A stretch of 64,000 nt of DNA, from contig VWZW01006253.1 in the NCBI GenBank assembly GCA_013397115.1, positions 191,687 through 255,686 of the forward strand. The letters run 5' to 3'. A program made the translations under genes and the position numbers. A model generated the notes under the pieces. That model was given only the letters and a program-made list of their open reading frames with translations, searched no databases and had not been told where the DNA came from. Positions 11,288-26,400 of the stretch are shown piece after piece; the stretch's first letter is position 1, and each line of letters opens with the position of its first letter. Source of the stretch: Edolisoma coerulescens (lineage: Eukaryota; Chordata; Aves; Passeriformes; Campephagidae).

Positions 11288-11425
11288 CCTCTTCTACTCC
11301 AATAATAGACTCAGTGTCTGGCAGGTGCAGAGACTCAACACCAAGGCTGGGCTGAGAGTTCATGGAGATGAGATTCTTACTATGCACTGTTGATTCTTCC
11401 AGCAAACTGCTGCCCATCAGTGACT
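11288..11425 (-). CDS. ZNF410: ZNF410 coding exon 9 (conserved tail)
   Basis: Acceptor CTTTCATAATAG precedes 11425. Encodes ESLMGSSLLEESTVHSKNLI, SMNSQPSLG and IIGVEE, matching the mammalian C-terminal region after the fingers. Donor GTGAGA from 11287. It ends after one base (G), so another coding exon is expected. Reading through the donor adds about 15 residues before TGA at 11241. Confidence 0.85.
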
Positions 11426-14400
11426 CTATTATGAAAGGAAAGGGTAAAAGAAAATTCTCATGATGCAATGACACTGCAATATAAGATACAATCCCCACCC
11501 CAAATCATGTCATATTGACTGCTTCCTTAGACACTTACTTTATCCATTCCTACTCTTTTGGCATCCAGTGCTCCAATGGATGGAAAATACTATATTTATT
11601 GTTTTGAACCTTAATATGGTGGGATCTTATGCAAGATTGGCTTTCTCTTTAAATAATTCACATTGTGTAAAAACTCAGGCTGCTTGCAACAGGAGTATAT
11701 AACCAAGGGAAAAAAAATCCACATAAAGAAACCCCAACTAGATTCATATTAATTTTGAAAGCAATAAACATATCTGCCCCTTGACTGCAATACAAAAATA
11801 GACAGAAAACGGGAGGGTAAGCAGTCCTCATCTCCAACAGGAACAGACTTTTATTTCTTACTGGCTTAAGGTCTCATATTTTCAGGACAAACATATTTCC
11901 TTTTCTTTGACCATCCACTAATTTTTTTCCTGCACTTTTCCCCCAGAGTGAGTGTGCTCCCTTCTTTACCTGGCTGTTCTCGCTCCCTGCTGCCAGCTGT
12001 TCCAATTCGGGAGTGGTGTTTCCTCATATGCACATTTCTGCTACCACTCTGGGAAAATGTCTTCCCACAAATTTGGCACTGATGGGGCTTCACTCCTTGG
12101 AGTCAAAGGGGGAAGAAATATCCCAAGAATTACTAAACTGGGAGAAAAGACCTCATCAACTAAGAAACTAATAACAGTTTTGAAATGGCTGTTAACACCA
12201 CTGGTGCTAATTTTTCAGTAAAAACCAAATGAGAAATATTTCCGTCTCCTGGAGGGCCATAAGCTTCTATAACAGAAGAGGTTTAGATAGCAGTATTGGC
12301 AGTTGTTGGAAAACTCAAGTCTGAAGAGTAACAAAGTCTTCAAGTTGGATTGATGAGAGGGAACAAGTTACTTGAAATCATTTACTCATTGATATGGAAA
12401 TACTTGATGTCCCACACAGAATAAAATGACCAGAGGCAAGGAAGCTCTCTCCTGCCATCATTCAATGAATTGCAGCCTCTGGTTTACATTACTGAGCAGA
12501 GACTTGATGATGACTTATCACTGTGAAAGGATTTCCATTTTACAGAGCAGTTAATCATTTTCACAATACAAGCATGCATTCCATACTTCTTGGCTCAATG
12601 GCATAGAAGCCAAGAAGACAGGACAGAAAAAGCATGGAGAATTCAATCCGAAATGTCATTCCCCCAGTAAAATCTCCCATTCCCCAAACATACCATTTTC
12701 ATTGTGTGCTGATGATATTTAAGATAGATCAATCAAAACAGAAGGCAGAAGCTTTGAAATCCTTGTGAAATACATTTCCACCTCAACCTTTATCCAATTA
12801 CAAGTATGTAGTAGGAAAAAAATAAAGGAAAACTCTACCTATGGCAGAAACCCACTTGCAAGAGATTTCAGATTCAAATGGCTGTGGTTAATATATAGAG
12901 ATGCCAGAGTCTCTCTTTTAAATAAGCAAATGGCAGCTATGAAAAAGATATTCATCTTCATGACATTTTTGAAATAATTTTTAAAATAATTTTTAAAATG
13001 TAGTTTGAATTTAGAAAGAGAAACAACCTAAAAGATTAAAGTGTACAGGCTACAGGCACCATGAAAGGGAAGTCATAAAACACTATGACCAGAAGTTCAG
13101 TAGAAACCAGGATTTTTCTTAAGGAAATCAAATCAAAGTCCTACAATAAAGGTCTTTTCTCAGACAGATCACAGAATGTCAGATGAAGACTCTTACCTGA
13201 GTGGACAACCAAATGTTTCCGAAGGCTGGAGTATTCAGCAAAGGAGCGACCACATCCCTGTGCCTGACACAGAAAGGGTTTTTCCCCTACAAGGGAAAAG
13301 TAAGTTCTTAGATTTTGGGATCACAACTTAATCTGATCGCCCAAGTCCCTGAGAACAGCCTGGACATCTCTATTCCATTATCCCTTTTGACCTTATGTGT
13401 ATCAGAATTCCATGGAAATTACACATCCTTCCTAAGCCTTTTACAGCATTCTCTTCACCAGAGGAAACAGTTGCATTATTTTTAAATATTCTTAGACCAC
13501 CATTCATCGAAAGTGAAGCAAGGGACCACGTTTCTAGATAATCTTCCAAGTATATAAATACTAATAGAGTAATATAAAACTGCTTGATCTATGATGTATC
13601 TTCTACATGCAGTTCTCAACAACCAGCTCTCTGTTCCACACACTCACAGGGTCCTGCTCCCTTTCTGCTTCTCAGTGCCAAAAATCCCATTAACTGTATT
13701 TCCTTTCATATCAGATCCTATACTTAATTTCAGATCAGGCTGAACTCACCAAAATCCTGTGAGAGATGTGTCAGTCATTTATATTTATGTGTGGAGGAAC
13801 TGTATTTCAAGGCACAAAGTGCTCTCATGGGCTGAAATTTATATCACAACTATTTTTCATTTATTTAAATTATGATAAATTGGGAGGTTACTACACTAAT
13901 GCAGTGCAATAAAATTAATCTGTTTTGAACACACTCTTAATAAAGCTAGACATAACTTTGCCTGCAACATTCCACTAAAGAACTCAATATAGCATGTTTA
14001 ACATGATGATTTCAAGTCATTAACTGGACCCCTGTACAAGAGTAATAGCAAGACCACAGGAGATTAAGAAAGCTATTTTAACTATTTTATTGTACATCAT
14101 ATATGTAGTTCTTTCACAGTAAACTTATTTTTAAAGGTGTTTCTACTGTGACTTCGCCTTTAGAAGTCTTCTCCCTACAGCTCATTTATTAGCTTCTTAT
14201 CTACAACAGCATTCAACAGCTCTGAGCAAAAAGGATCAACACAGCATGTTCCAATTGGTGTTACAAAGCTGGAATACGTAGCAGAGTCTCAAACACTGAT
14301 TGTAGTTCCTGGGTTGCTATAAATCTTTAAAATTTTGGAAAAACTACCATTGAACTAAGTAACAGCACACAGTTCCATCTATAAGACACCCTAGAGCTAT

Positions 14401-17400
14401 TTACTCCTGCAGTTCCATAATACCTTTGGTCTGATCAAAGTCTTAATTGCACATTTGCAGCTTAGAAAGTTATTATTTACTCCTCCAGAAGCTACTACTC
14501 TGTTGGTTGCAGAATGCTCACTCTATCAGGGAGGACTGTGCATCTATCAGCTGGGCTTATTAACTTTATCTGCACCTTGGCTGGGAGCTTTAAGTGCAAA
14601 AGAAAACTGCAAGAAATATGGCTGCTGTTACTACACATTCAAAATTTTATTATTGGTATATACAATTTTTAACTACATCCCAACATCTGCCCCCAAACCA
14701 TGTGTTCTAGCTAGACTGCACATACTTTAAAATAGCAGCCTTTTCTCATGTGTATCTACAAACCACATACCATACGGTCGTGTTTAAGTAAGGCAGAAGG
14801 CACAAACAGCTGCTGGTGACCCACATAATCTGTAATTTCATTTTACCAGGGAGGCCTTGTTCTCGCACGCTTGTCAAGGTTATTTTGAAACACTAACCAA
14901 CTGTAATACAATGCTACTTCCGAGGCCATCAGGGAATCTCTAAGAATATTCCGAGAAGCTTGAACTGGGCCATTTGTTTGAGTGTTGTGATAACCCTGAG
15001 GCTTAAAAAACTAAACAAACAAAACCACCAGAATATTCACTATTAACTTTGCCGGTCATTAATTAAATTGCTGGTCACTATTAAATTGCTAGGCATTTCA
15101 GCAGTAACTTGTGTGCCTCTCTCAAACAACTTTCTAGTACAAAAAAACCTAAAGCACTTTGGCTGCTACACCAACTTCTAAAAATACTGACAAGCCAGGA
15201 TCGTATTCTCCAGAGGAGACATCATAAACAAAACATGTATAAAATACAGCACTATGAAATAAAGGTTCTTGTTTTATTTACTATAAAAAGCTGAGCATGA
15301 ATTGAGAGTACACAGGCTCCAGCATGCAGTAACATCCCAAATTAGCATTAGCACAAACAGAGCACTTTGCACGCCAAAATGCTGTCTTCTGATTAATGCT
15401 TTTTTCTACTTTTCTTTGCTACTCATTCCACTGCATTCCTCATTTCCCTATATGTCCCAAACGTAGTCATTCTACCAGCAGCATAGGTAACACAAGCTAG
15501 TCAATCACACAGATGTCAGTACAGTTCCTACTATCTAAGCTATTGAGCCTTTCAGGAACGTCAAATAACCTCTTTACAAAACACAATTACAGAAGTCATG
15601 GTTACTAACTTTTCCCTTGGTAACAGTCTAGTTTCACACACCCCTCCCTCCATCACACAACCGGGAGGGAATCTGCAGAGTATGCGTCTGAGCAGAGTAC
15701 AGCATCACCACACAATATTTGAAGGGTAAAACCTGTGTGAAATTATACAGGTCAGTAAAAGAGATTAGCACTTGATTTATCTGACTTATAGATCAATGTG
15801 AATTGACAGAAAAGGGACATTAATCGAGGGCAGAGGTAAACAACGCAATACTTTCAATAGTTTGAGGACAGAGGGGGAAGTGGTTTGTTCCTCAGGAAAG
15901 ACCCCACCTCAGCAGACCACAAATAGGTGAGGTCTAAAACACACCAGTGTGAATTCGTAGGTGGTTCTTCAGATTTCCAGCTGTTGTGAACTGTTTACCA
16001 CAGCCCAGTTCTGTGCACACAAAGGGTTTTTCACCATTGTGAGTTCTCATGTGCACCTTCAGCCTCTGTAAGACGTAGAAACTTTTCCCACAACCTTCTG
16101 CTGGGCAGGTGAAGGAGCGGTCGTTCCTGGAAAGCAACAAAAAGCTGTTTCATTACCAGCTACTGCAACACATTTTTTCATGAACACTTGACTTGTTTCT
16201 TTTATTAAATATGAGTACCTGTTAAAATACAAAAATTCTAAACCAAACATAACAAGGACCTGCAAAAATTATCTGAATCTAATCCAAGTTTTTCAGCATA
16301 ATTGACTTAAAGCACTCAACAGACCCAGTATTTATAGGAATAATGCCAGGTTTTCACAGCTCATCAATGTCAAAACATAACATTATCTCAAATACAGAGC
16401 ACATTTTTTCAAAGTCATAACAACAAATAGCTTCATTCTGCTCACCGGTGTGTTTTCAGGTGATACTTGAAGTGAGCTGGCCATACAAATGTCCGATCAC
16501 AGCCCTCAACTGTGCACTTCAGCTTCCTTTCCATACGAGATAAATGAGGAATGGGGCTTGAATCTTTTGGCTGCCCATCTCCTGTGCAAAGATGAACATT
16601 TTCACCTGGAAAAAAAAAGCCCACCAAAATCTAAAAAATATACAGATTACTATAATGTGTCAATTTTAATAGAAAAAACAGCATCATATATGATACAGGA
16701 TTGTAAATCAGGTATGTGTCTGGCTACTAACTGTTTAGCATGCCCAACATGCTGCTGCCTAGCCTGCAACAGGGATCAGACACAGACTTGCAAACCTTAG
16801 GAGGCCTATAAACTATTCCCAACAAGCCATCTGGATTAGATCAGCTGCTACCAGATAAGGCTTATCACAAAGGGAATAGAAAGCCAATGCACCAGAAATT
16901 GTAAAAATGGTCTCTATATCAATATCAAACAATCAATTTTAATTATCAGCCTATTCTTTTTTTTAAAAAAAAACACCTTTAAAAAAAAAAAAAAGGTTTT
17001 AAAAACACCTTAGCTAAAATAAGATATTGCATTTGCTTGCAATTATTTATTAAAATAATTCAGCTGGAAAGCATGTGGCTAAATCCAATTACGTATTCTC
17101 CAGAAAACTGATCTCCAAGTTCAGTGGAGCTAAAAAGAACGTATAATTTACAGTATGTACTAAAAATAGGCTCTTAAAAGTGAAAATGAAAGTTGAAAAC
17201 CAAGCAGCTGCAGTCAGAAAGAAGATATTCTTTACATGTACCTGAGAACTAGTAGGCTACAATGAACAGATGGTTCCACTAGAGTTCATTCCCCGAGAAA
17301 AAATGAGAAGCCTATTTATATTGAAGAAAAAAAGTGTAATTGTCCTGTATAATTCTGTCACTGATGATTTGAAGATGTCATAACTGATACAAAGCAAAAG

Positions 17401-20400
17401 CAAATTAAAGAGAGGAAAAAAACTACGTGAAACTAGGGGTCTTGTGTGGAACATTCAACTTTTGAGACACAATCTGGGGGTCTCCTACCATTATTGCTTG
17501 CTTTGGCATTCTTTGCGAGCTGTGCCCGAGTGGCAGCAATTAAACTGTCATGGGCCAGTTCTTGCACTCGTAGGAACCATGGGGTACTGCTGTCCGTGCT
17601 ATCATGAGAGAGAAAGTCATTGCCAGAATCTTCTGCTTCATCTTGAACAAACACCAAGTGCTCTGCGGGAGACCCCAGCCCTAGAAAAGAAGACAAATTT
17701 GTGAAACAATAATGTAACGGGGAAATTTCTTTTGCTTCTCAGAGATTAGTGTTCATAGCATGGATGAAACAGCTGCTCTGAAAAAGTCTCCACTGACCTC
17801 TACATTGTAGAAAGATGTTGATGACTAAATGCTCCTAAAATATCCAATAATGCCCAGCAAATTTCATGACCTTTCCTCTTCATAAGCAGCAGGGACATAG
17901 TTGCACTTGTATCTCCTGCATTCTGCTGAGACATATCCAGCCAGATGACAAACAGAAGGACAATTACCTGCTCTTGTTAGGTTGAGAAGTATGAATGAAG
18001 TGCTGTCGCTGGGCTGGAGGTCTTGCAATAAACTAGAAGTTTCTGGAGTTGACAGAAGTTCAGATGGCTTCTGTACATTCTGTGCCCTTGTTTCCTCTCC
18101 ATCGGGGCCTACGTTTACCTGGAGACTTCTCAAGACAGCAGATGAAGAAACATCTTTGGAAGAATTAGTGTGACTTGGAGAAGTGAGATCTCTTTCATCA
18201 TCTAATGAGGAAAGTGAAACCAGAGTCAATAAAAGTACAAACACACTATGACTAAAAGATACCTATGAAATTATTTTTCTAGGAAAAAAGACCCCAGAAC
18301 TTGAGAGAGAAGGGAAGAGGAAGTTTCTAACTAGTCAGACTTCGCTATCAAATGAGAAGATTCTGTCAGTCTCCTGAACTTGTTCCTCCATCCCTGGAAT
18401 GTCTTATCAGCAGGAGACGGTGGGGCCAGAGTGGTGAAGTAAAGACAGCTGTATGAAGGGCAGGGTCACAAAGATCTGCCACACAGATTTTACCTGGCAA
18501 CATGAGTCTGTTGCATTCTGAGGTCTCAGTAACAGGAAGCAGAGAGAGACAGGTGATGTCTTTTGGTTCTGACTCCACCAGTCCTTGTCCCAGTGGAATA
18601 GAAGTATTTTGAACAAACTGAACCAGCAGCTGAAAAAACATACTGAAGATTAGGTCAATAGCAGCACAAATCATTTTAAAAAGTTCTAAATCCAGTAGCC
18701 ACTACTCTCTTGTAGGAGACACTGAATATTATACCACAAATACACATAGATATAAATGAAAGCTTTTCAGTTTACATTAATACAAGGAAAGAATTGTTTG
18801 TATTTGTCATCTCTGAAATACCTATAAATTCTCATTTCTTTAACATATAATAAACAGCTCTGGATCATTGCAGAGTAAGTCTAGTTAGGCTACATTTCTT
18901 TTTAATTAGTATTTTACCACTTGATACTTCACTATGGTCTAACCTTTCAAGTAAATGTTTCCCATGCTCAACCTTCAGTACAGGTATTTTTTTAAATCAT
19001 TGTCTTTAAATACTTAACTGAAAGTTGGCTTTTTCTAAATTAAAAAAAGCAATCAAAAGACTAGTTACAACGATGTCTATCATATGTCTAGTCAAAATAA
19101 GCAGATAACAATCAGAGAAACAAAGTTGGGATGACAAGGGGGAGAACACAGATAGCCTTACCCATCCAAATCAGCTACTCCTAAAACCATCAAAGATGGA
19201 CGACCAACCCACCCACTAAGGGGATTAACAGAAGAAACCCTCTCCAAAATACTACAGAAAACAAGGGGGACTATTGCATAAACAGGTATAGGACTTAAAC
19301 TGAGATGCATTCCCTGGGGAGGAATTTGGGACTGGACAAAAGATTTGAGGGGATTGTACAGGATTTATTAGGTGCTGTTTAAGAGAGAGGCCAAAGTAAG
19401 GAAAAGGAAAGGATCAAGATGGATCAGGGCAGAACAAAGACAGGAAAATGGAGAGAGAAGGATAAAAGAGGCCCATTGCATACAAGCAGGAAGTTGGTCA
19501 ATTCAGTTGTCTGGCACAGCCTCTCACACTCCATCCTGTCTTCTTATAAAACTCCATTCTTACCTACTTCCTGTGTGATCCTGCTCTCTACAGTGGATCT
19601 CTAGTGGCACACACCAGTTTCTAGTGTGTGTCATATGCTAATGAACTCCAAGCCAGCCAAGTTAGCAAGCGAAATGAGAAGTGTGGGGATATATCTCAAA
19701 GAAATCCATGAAGGTTTTCCCTAGGCAGCAACCCTTGAACACAGAATCAGGCACTTTGTGCTACCCATGTTTATGAGGGTAAAGCTACAAGCACTCATCC
19801 TGTGTTCACCTGTTTGGTGCCAGTCACAGCTGTATAGTGTGTGCATGCTCATATTTTCTAACAGGTACTAAACCTCACTAGTGGCTGGATCTAATATCAG
19901 AATTAAAGAGCTGTCCTCATGTTTCTTGATGAGCCCAGGAGGTGAGAGGCCATTCAGTCCAGCAGATCTAGCCATCCTTGACATCAGTCAGCTCTGGCAA
20001 AAATTACTTCCGGCTAACTCCTAAAAATCTTGAGTTATAAAAAAGGAACCTGACATTTGAAAAGGAACAGGAAGTCAGAGAAATTACTTCTTTCACCCCT
20101 GAAAGTCTTCCCATATTTTTAATCTAGTTCAGAGCAGCAAAGCATGTACCTTGTTTACTCATTCTATCCCTTTTACAACATCTCAAGTTTTTGTCTGAAT
20201 ATCAGATATAATGCTGAACTCCTCTTTGCCTCCAAGGCAGACACAGAAATGAGACTCTCTCTTTTCTGTTACCAGTGCCACATCACTTCATATTAAAATA
20301 TTCTCATTTAACAAAGGAAGTGCTGCTGGGAGTTAGGAGATAACACAGTCCAACTTTTGCAATGGACTGAACAAATTCTGTGAACTGCACAAGCTTTTTT

Positions 20401-23400
20401 AAATACGGTCTCAAATCCCTCCCGTGTGGATTTAAACTTCAGAAAGATGGAAAGGGGCCAGCTGTAACACACCCCGACACATACTCCACATTTCAGAGAA
20501 AATGCTGCTCAAAACCCACATGTAGGATATGTAGGATCTATTTATTTGCCTTTAAGTTCTGTCAATCAAACTAACTCCTTTACTCACATTCTCAGGTTTT
20601 TTTTTTAAACACAGAATAAAGAAATATGGAAAAAAGCAATACACCAAAAAGTCAAACCTCAAGCTCCTTATCTCTAAGAAACTCCTTGACAAAGATCCTG
20701 CATTCTGCTGATTCTGCTGCTGCCTAGCAAACAACTGTATATAGCAAACTTCCTTTATCTTTGGCATTTAGAAGGAAACTGTACAAGATAGTTATTCAAA
20801 AGCTACTACCCTCATTGTGACACATTTTAGCATGCATTCACACTGAGCCCAGATGGAATTGTCTGTGCAGTGAGATGGTTCATCAGTGTCAAAAGAAAGA
20901 GACTAAAAAATGATGATGTGCCCATTGTATATTTGTAATTAAAAGCCAGCAGTTACAAATAATTTGATTCTTATTTTGTATGTTGTGATTGTCTTAGTAC
21001 TTGATTTTCAGAACTACTGGCAGCTAATTCCAAATTATTCCTGTGGCACACACCAGCCTTTTGAGCCTCTCTTACATCAAGAGAAAGTCTGTTAAATCAA
21101 AGAAACTGTAAAGAAAACTTAGTAGCTTGTGCTCTGATTTCTCTATGCTTATTTCCTCTCACAAAACCACTAGAAATACTGATGCTTTCTCAAACACTCT
21201 TACCTCAAAGAGTTGCTGCTATAGGAACCCTGAAGCTATAACAGCCCTGGTTGGGCTCCTCTGGGACCCCCACCTGCACTCTCTCCCTAGGGCTCCATTT
21301 AAGCTCAGCCTGGGCCAGTCATTCCCTTCCCGAGTTGTGCCATAGGTTTACCTGTCTCACTCCCTGTCTATTGGATGAACCTCAGATTTTTACTGCATCT
21401 CTGTCTCTAGCCCCATCTCCTGCTGCTCCTACCTGGACTCTGGATAGGCCCTGGACCTGTTCATCACTTTGCCTTATCGAGGGCTGAGGGCTGTGGATTC
21501 CAGCACCTGTCTCTGCTTTCCATGCTCAGGTGCTGCAGGATTGTGTCCTGGTCAGTGAGGGCACTGCCTGGGCTGGGATCACCCTTGACTCCCTGCTCAC
21601 CCTCCCTTAGGAGCAGTCTGTCATCACTGACAATTATGAAGCTACAAATTAAGTCCTGAAGTCATTCAGATGGCAATGTGCCATTTGAACTAGGCCACAA
21701 GCCAGATGGCAGTTTAAAAGGTTAGAATTGTTTCATCTTAGATATAAGATTATCCAGAGGACCTAGTAAGAAGATGGAACTATTTTTATGTTGTCAAAAA
21801 AATACATAGGCAATAAGAGACAGTCCTTCCCCCAGGGCCACGCATTCTAATTTAGGATTAAAAAAATGGGAGAAAGAGAAGTAAAAAGAGTTAGGAATAA
21901 TGAGCAAGGCAACCAGAAAAAAGAAGTAGGGACTAAAAACTGTTAGCACTAAGATAGTTCTAGATTACTGGATTGTCTTTCATGTTGATGAGCCCTACTG
22001 CTGCTTACTCTACCATGAAACACTTGTTTTATGGACTCATCTAGTTTTATACAAAAAGACCTAAATGAAACTTGCCTCCTACAAGAAGAAAGCTTTGCTT
22101 TAAACCTTCCACTTCAACATGGCAACATTAAGCCCCTAGGGAAAAGCAAAACGCAGCAACCACAAACAGATGCTCAGAAGAAGAGAGATCCTTTTAATTT
22201 GCTTTGTAAAGTAATGACAAACTAGTACGAGAATTATGAGAGGGCAAAAAAAGCACAAGGAAACAAACGGACATGAATCAGGCTCATTATTAAAATCTGG
22301 AATAAAGAACCCCAACCCTCCACATAAACTAAAGCAAACCAATCACCAACTCAAATAATTCAGAGACAATAAGATGTTTTCATGTTAGTTTTATCTTGAC
22401 AGATTTTTCCTAAACCTTCCTGTTCAGAATCACCAAATACCTTTGTGGACAGCTACAGAAACCGGAATACAGGAAAGAACTCATTACAAACATTGTGTCA
22501 TGCTTTCTTAAGCTTCTCATAATATGGTTTTGCAGCTGAAAGTAAATAGGAAATTATAAGGGTATCTGATAATTGGCTATTCAGCATAGAAATCTAGGAA
22601 CAGGACAGGTGATAAATTAAATGCACAGATACACAAACACTAACAAACTCTAGCAAACTGCAGATAAGAGAGAGTAGAAATACCCAGAACTCCTGGGACA
22701 CTGATGGATGGGCCAGCACAGGAATAACTTGAGTATGACCTTGAAAAAAATTCAACCAGAAACTTTGTAAGGAATAGGAACAGTGTTATCATGGGTTAAC
22801 AGAACATATCTCATCAGCAAGAGCAAACTTCTTATGGGATACAGGGGAACTTCTGGGACTGGGTAAAATGTATTAAGATACCTTGAGTGGAGACTGTGGG
22901 ACGGTGAAAAACTTATGGATGTTTAGGCGAAGGACCAAAGGCAAGGAAAGGGAGGGATCAAGGTAGATAGGAGAGGAACAACTATTGGGAACAGAAAGGG
23001 GATTGGGGATAATTGGGGTTGACCATATTAGCAGGTTGCTGCTCTGCATCACCACTGGAGTCTATCTCATCTTCTCTAATACTTTTTGCTCCTAAATGGT
23101 TTCTGAGTACATTCATTTGATTAAATTCAGTTTGGCATAACCTGTGAAATAGGGAAGACCATAATCTGGAAAAACAAGATCCTGGCCAGAGGCTGAATTA
23201 AAAAGCCCAGGGCCTGGAGATGGATACTGGAAGGACTCAAGGTTTGGCAAAGACTGGACAGATGCATGACCACAAGTATGCATGGCAGCCAAGGGAGGAC
23301 GTGTGATACGCCAGCAAATTTCAAGTCTCGTTACCTGATAAGTAGGGGCAGAATTAGGCCATTTGTGGCCTTTCTTTTCCATGGGAATGCCATTTGTGTT

Positions 23401-26400
23401 TGAGTGTGCTGGTAAAAGCCCTATCCTGCCACATGATGTCTGTGTGTGCACAGGCACATTTCTGTAGTTCAGGCCCAGGTGCACTTCTGTGCAGCTGGGA
23501 ACAGTCCAGTGGTCTCATGTCTGAAAGACCAGGAAGAGAGGAACATCCTAGATGATACAGTTTGACAGATCCCATAACCAAATAACATTCGGCAATAACA
23601 AACAGGCCCCAGATGGGCGGTAAATATTTCTGAGATGGTGGCTGTAGAATCCCTAGAGAGGGAGGAGACTAATCCAATATGGCCAAAGTGCTAGAATTTG
23701 TAACCAAAGCAGATAGGTCATCTTGGGACACCAGAATGGGAATAGTTAGGGAAACTGAATGTACAGAATATTAACAGAACACCAAAGGAACAAGAAGAGG
23801 TGCAAGGTGGCTTTACTCTATAGCTAAGACATCCCTTGGAATTTGAAATAAATTTTAATTTTGCAAAAGGACATCCTTGACTTAAAAGATTCAAACTTTA
23901 TGGGACAGATGTGAATCATATAAAGAGAATGTATAATCCTTGGAGGGCAAAGTTCAGCTGCATCTTGATATAAAGAATTTTATTTTTGCTTTGCCATATC
24001 ACCTTCTTGAATACACCCTCCTTTAACTACTTCTGCTGAAATGCCATATAACTGAAAATTCTGTAAATAATGCAGACAGTGTATACATTAAAAAATGTAA
24101 AATATTTTTTGGTTATTGTCACTAAGTAAATAATTGTTATCCCTGCTGGTTAACAAGAAATGATTGGACAGGATGATCTCAGGGTCTATCACTGCAAGCA
24201 ATGCAGAATGCTTGTGTTACCAAGACACTTGGATAATGTCCCTAACCTGAGAGGGAAAAAAAACCCCATAACAACCAACCAACCAACAAACTGTTTAAAG
24301 AACTGAAAACCTCTACTAGAGATCCTTTACAAAAAAAACCCAACAAAACAACCAAACCAGAAACAAATGATAATATGGCCACCTGGGAGAGATCGTCTTG
24401 TGTTTGTGTCCCATAACAGATGATTCAAAAGCCAAGAAGTGTCAGGCAGCTGCTTTGGCTGAAGTAGGGGTGGCTGGGAGGGCCAGAGTAAGAAGGTTCT
24501 CCAGAACCTCAGATCTATCCTCCTACTAGACAGCTGGAGAGCTAGACTAGATTCCCAGAGCAGCAGGGACAATGTCTTTAATCAAAACCATTCCTGTTCT
24601 AAATTTAACCAGTGAACCACAACAAAATAAAGAGGTCAAAAGAAAATTTAGTGGAGGGGGAGGAGAAAGGAGGGACTGGAGCTGAAGGGTGTGCAAGGCA
24701 GAAGGCTTGTTACCTAGAAACTGGGATGTCCTCCTCCCATAGAGCCTCTGGGGAACTAATTAAATCACAAGTCTCTCTCCTTGTGAGGCGCTGGGGAGGA
24801 GAGAAAGGAGAGGCTAAAATACCTCCCTTCACCCCCTTTCCAATAACTATTTCAATTTACAGAACAGAGTTGTAATTCATTTGATTGTGCTAAGAGTTAC
24901 CCCAAGAGCAGAAAGCACCCTGCACTAGACCAGTATGGTGAAGGTGACTGGAAATACTTGCAATTGTAATAAATCACCTTGAAGGCTTAAAGCATGCAAA
25001 TGCAAATCTTAGCAGTTCCCTGAGGAATGATAGTTACATAGCTTTGGGGGCAGGGAGTCCAGAAGAAAAAGCAGATCCATCTGTCCATACAAACTGTCTC
25101 CAAGCAACTTTGTAACTTTCTCTGAAAGGAAGATTCACCTCTACTCAAGCATTAAAATACTTAATGGTATGTTGGTGGTTTCTTTAGGGATAAAACCAGT
25201 AGCAAAGTAGTCTATGCAATAGAGACATAGTGCTTTGATTGTTATCATCTAGATGTCACACAAACACAGCTAGCTCTTAAATAATACATTCCTCACGCAG
25301 TAGGGTATATGAAAAAACATCTGTGGCTATAAGAATTGTGGTGCTGTGGCTCACCAGAGGATATAAAATCATGATTTACTTTCAGAGATATTTGAACTGC
25401 TATTTGGGAAAGGTTTAAAATGGGCATCTACCAGTTTCATATCAAAGGAGTAGAAAATAGTACTACACTCAAGTTTCATAATCAGAACTAGATAAAAAGG
25501 GTATGTATATATGGAAATAAATCAAAATTTTTAGTATAAAATAGCCTCAATCAAGATTGAGGAACATGGTTTAGAAGACAGCATCTACAGAAAGGATGCC
25601 CTCTGCAACAACTACTGTAGCTTTTACATACCAGGCCTGTTTATTACAGAGAATAAATAGCGAACTCCTATTGTGGGCTTGCTGGGAAGGAAACGCAACT
25701 CTGCCATGAGGAAATAGGACTATTATGTAAACAAGCCTGATTAACAAATACCTTACTCAAGTTGAGAAAAGACAAGACCCAGTTACAGCTCCTACTTGAG
25801 GAATGAGGAAACGAGTATTCCAACTGTCCTGGTCCTTGGCTGTCAGAAATAATCTAAAGGAATCCACCCATTCACAGACAAAAGTAACAAAGTCCTCCCA
25901 CCTTATCGTTCAGAAGTCAGAAAAAATTTGATAGAATGTATGAGATAACAACGACAAGGCAAGAGAGCAGAATTCTTTGCAGATCATGCTGAGACTACTC
26001 TGGGCTGCTACTTTTCCTGAGCAGTGTGATTGGAAGGGCTTTGGCTGCTCTGTTAAGAAACAAATGCCTTAATGCATCACATGGGCTGTAATGAATTACC
26101 AGCATGTAATCATCATTCTTTTTAGAGTATCAGTTTAAGATACATGCTGTATTGCTTATGGACTGAAAAGAGATAGAAACCAGACTCAGTAAAAACAATT
26201 CAATTAGGACTTGAAACTTCCCCAAAAGGTACTTCATAGCTGTACTATGTCCTCTGCTCTAGGACTTTAGCTGTCAGCAGAGGTAAAGCCGAGAACCAGG
26301 AAAAGCAAGGACACCAAGTGATACAACCCCTGCATCTTTAAGTGGGGAAATGCACAGATAGCTAGCTAATGGCCATTCAACCTGAAAAAAAAGGCAAGGA

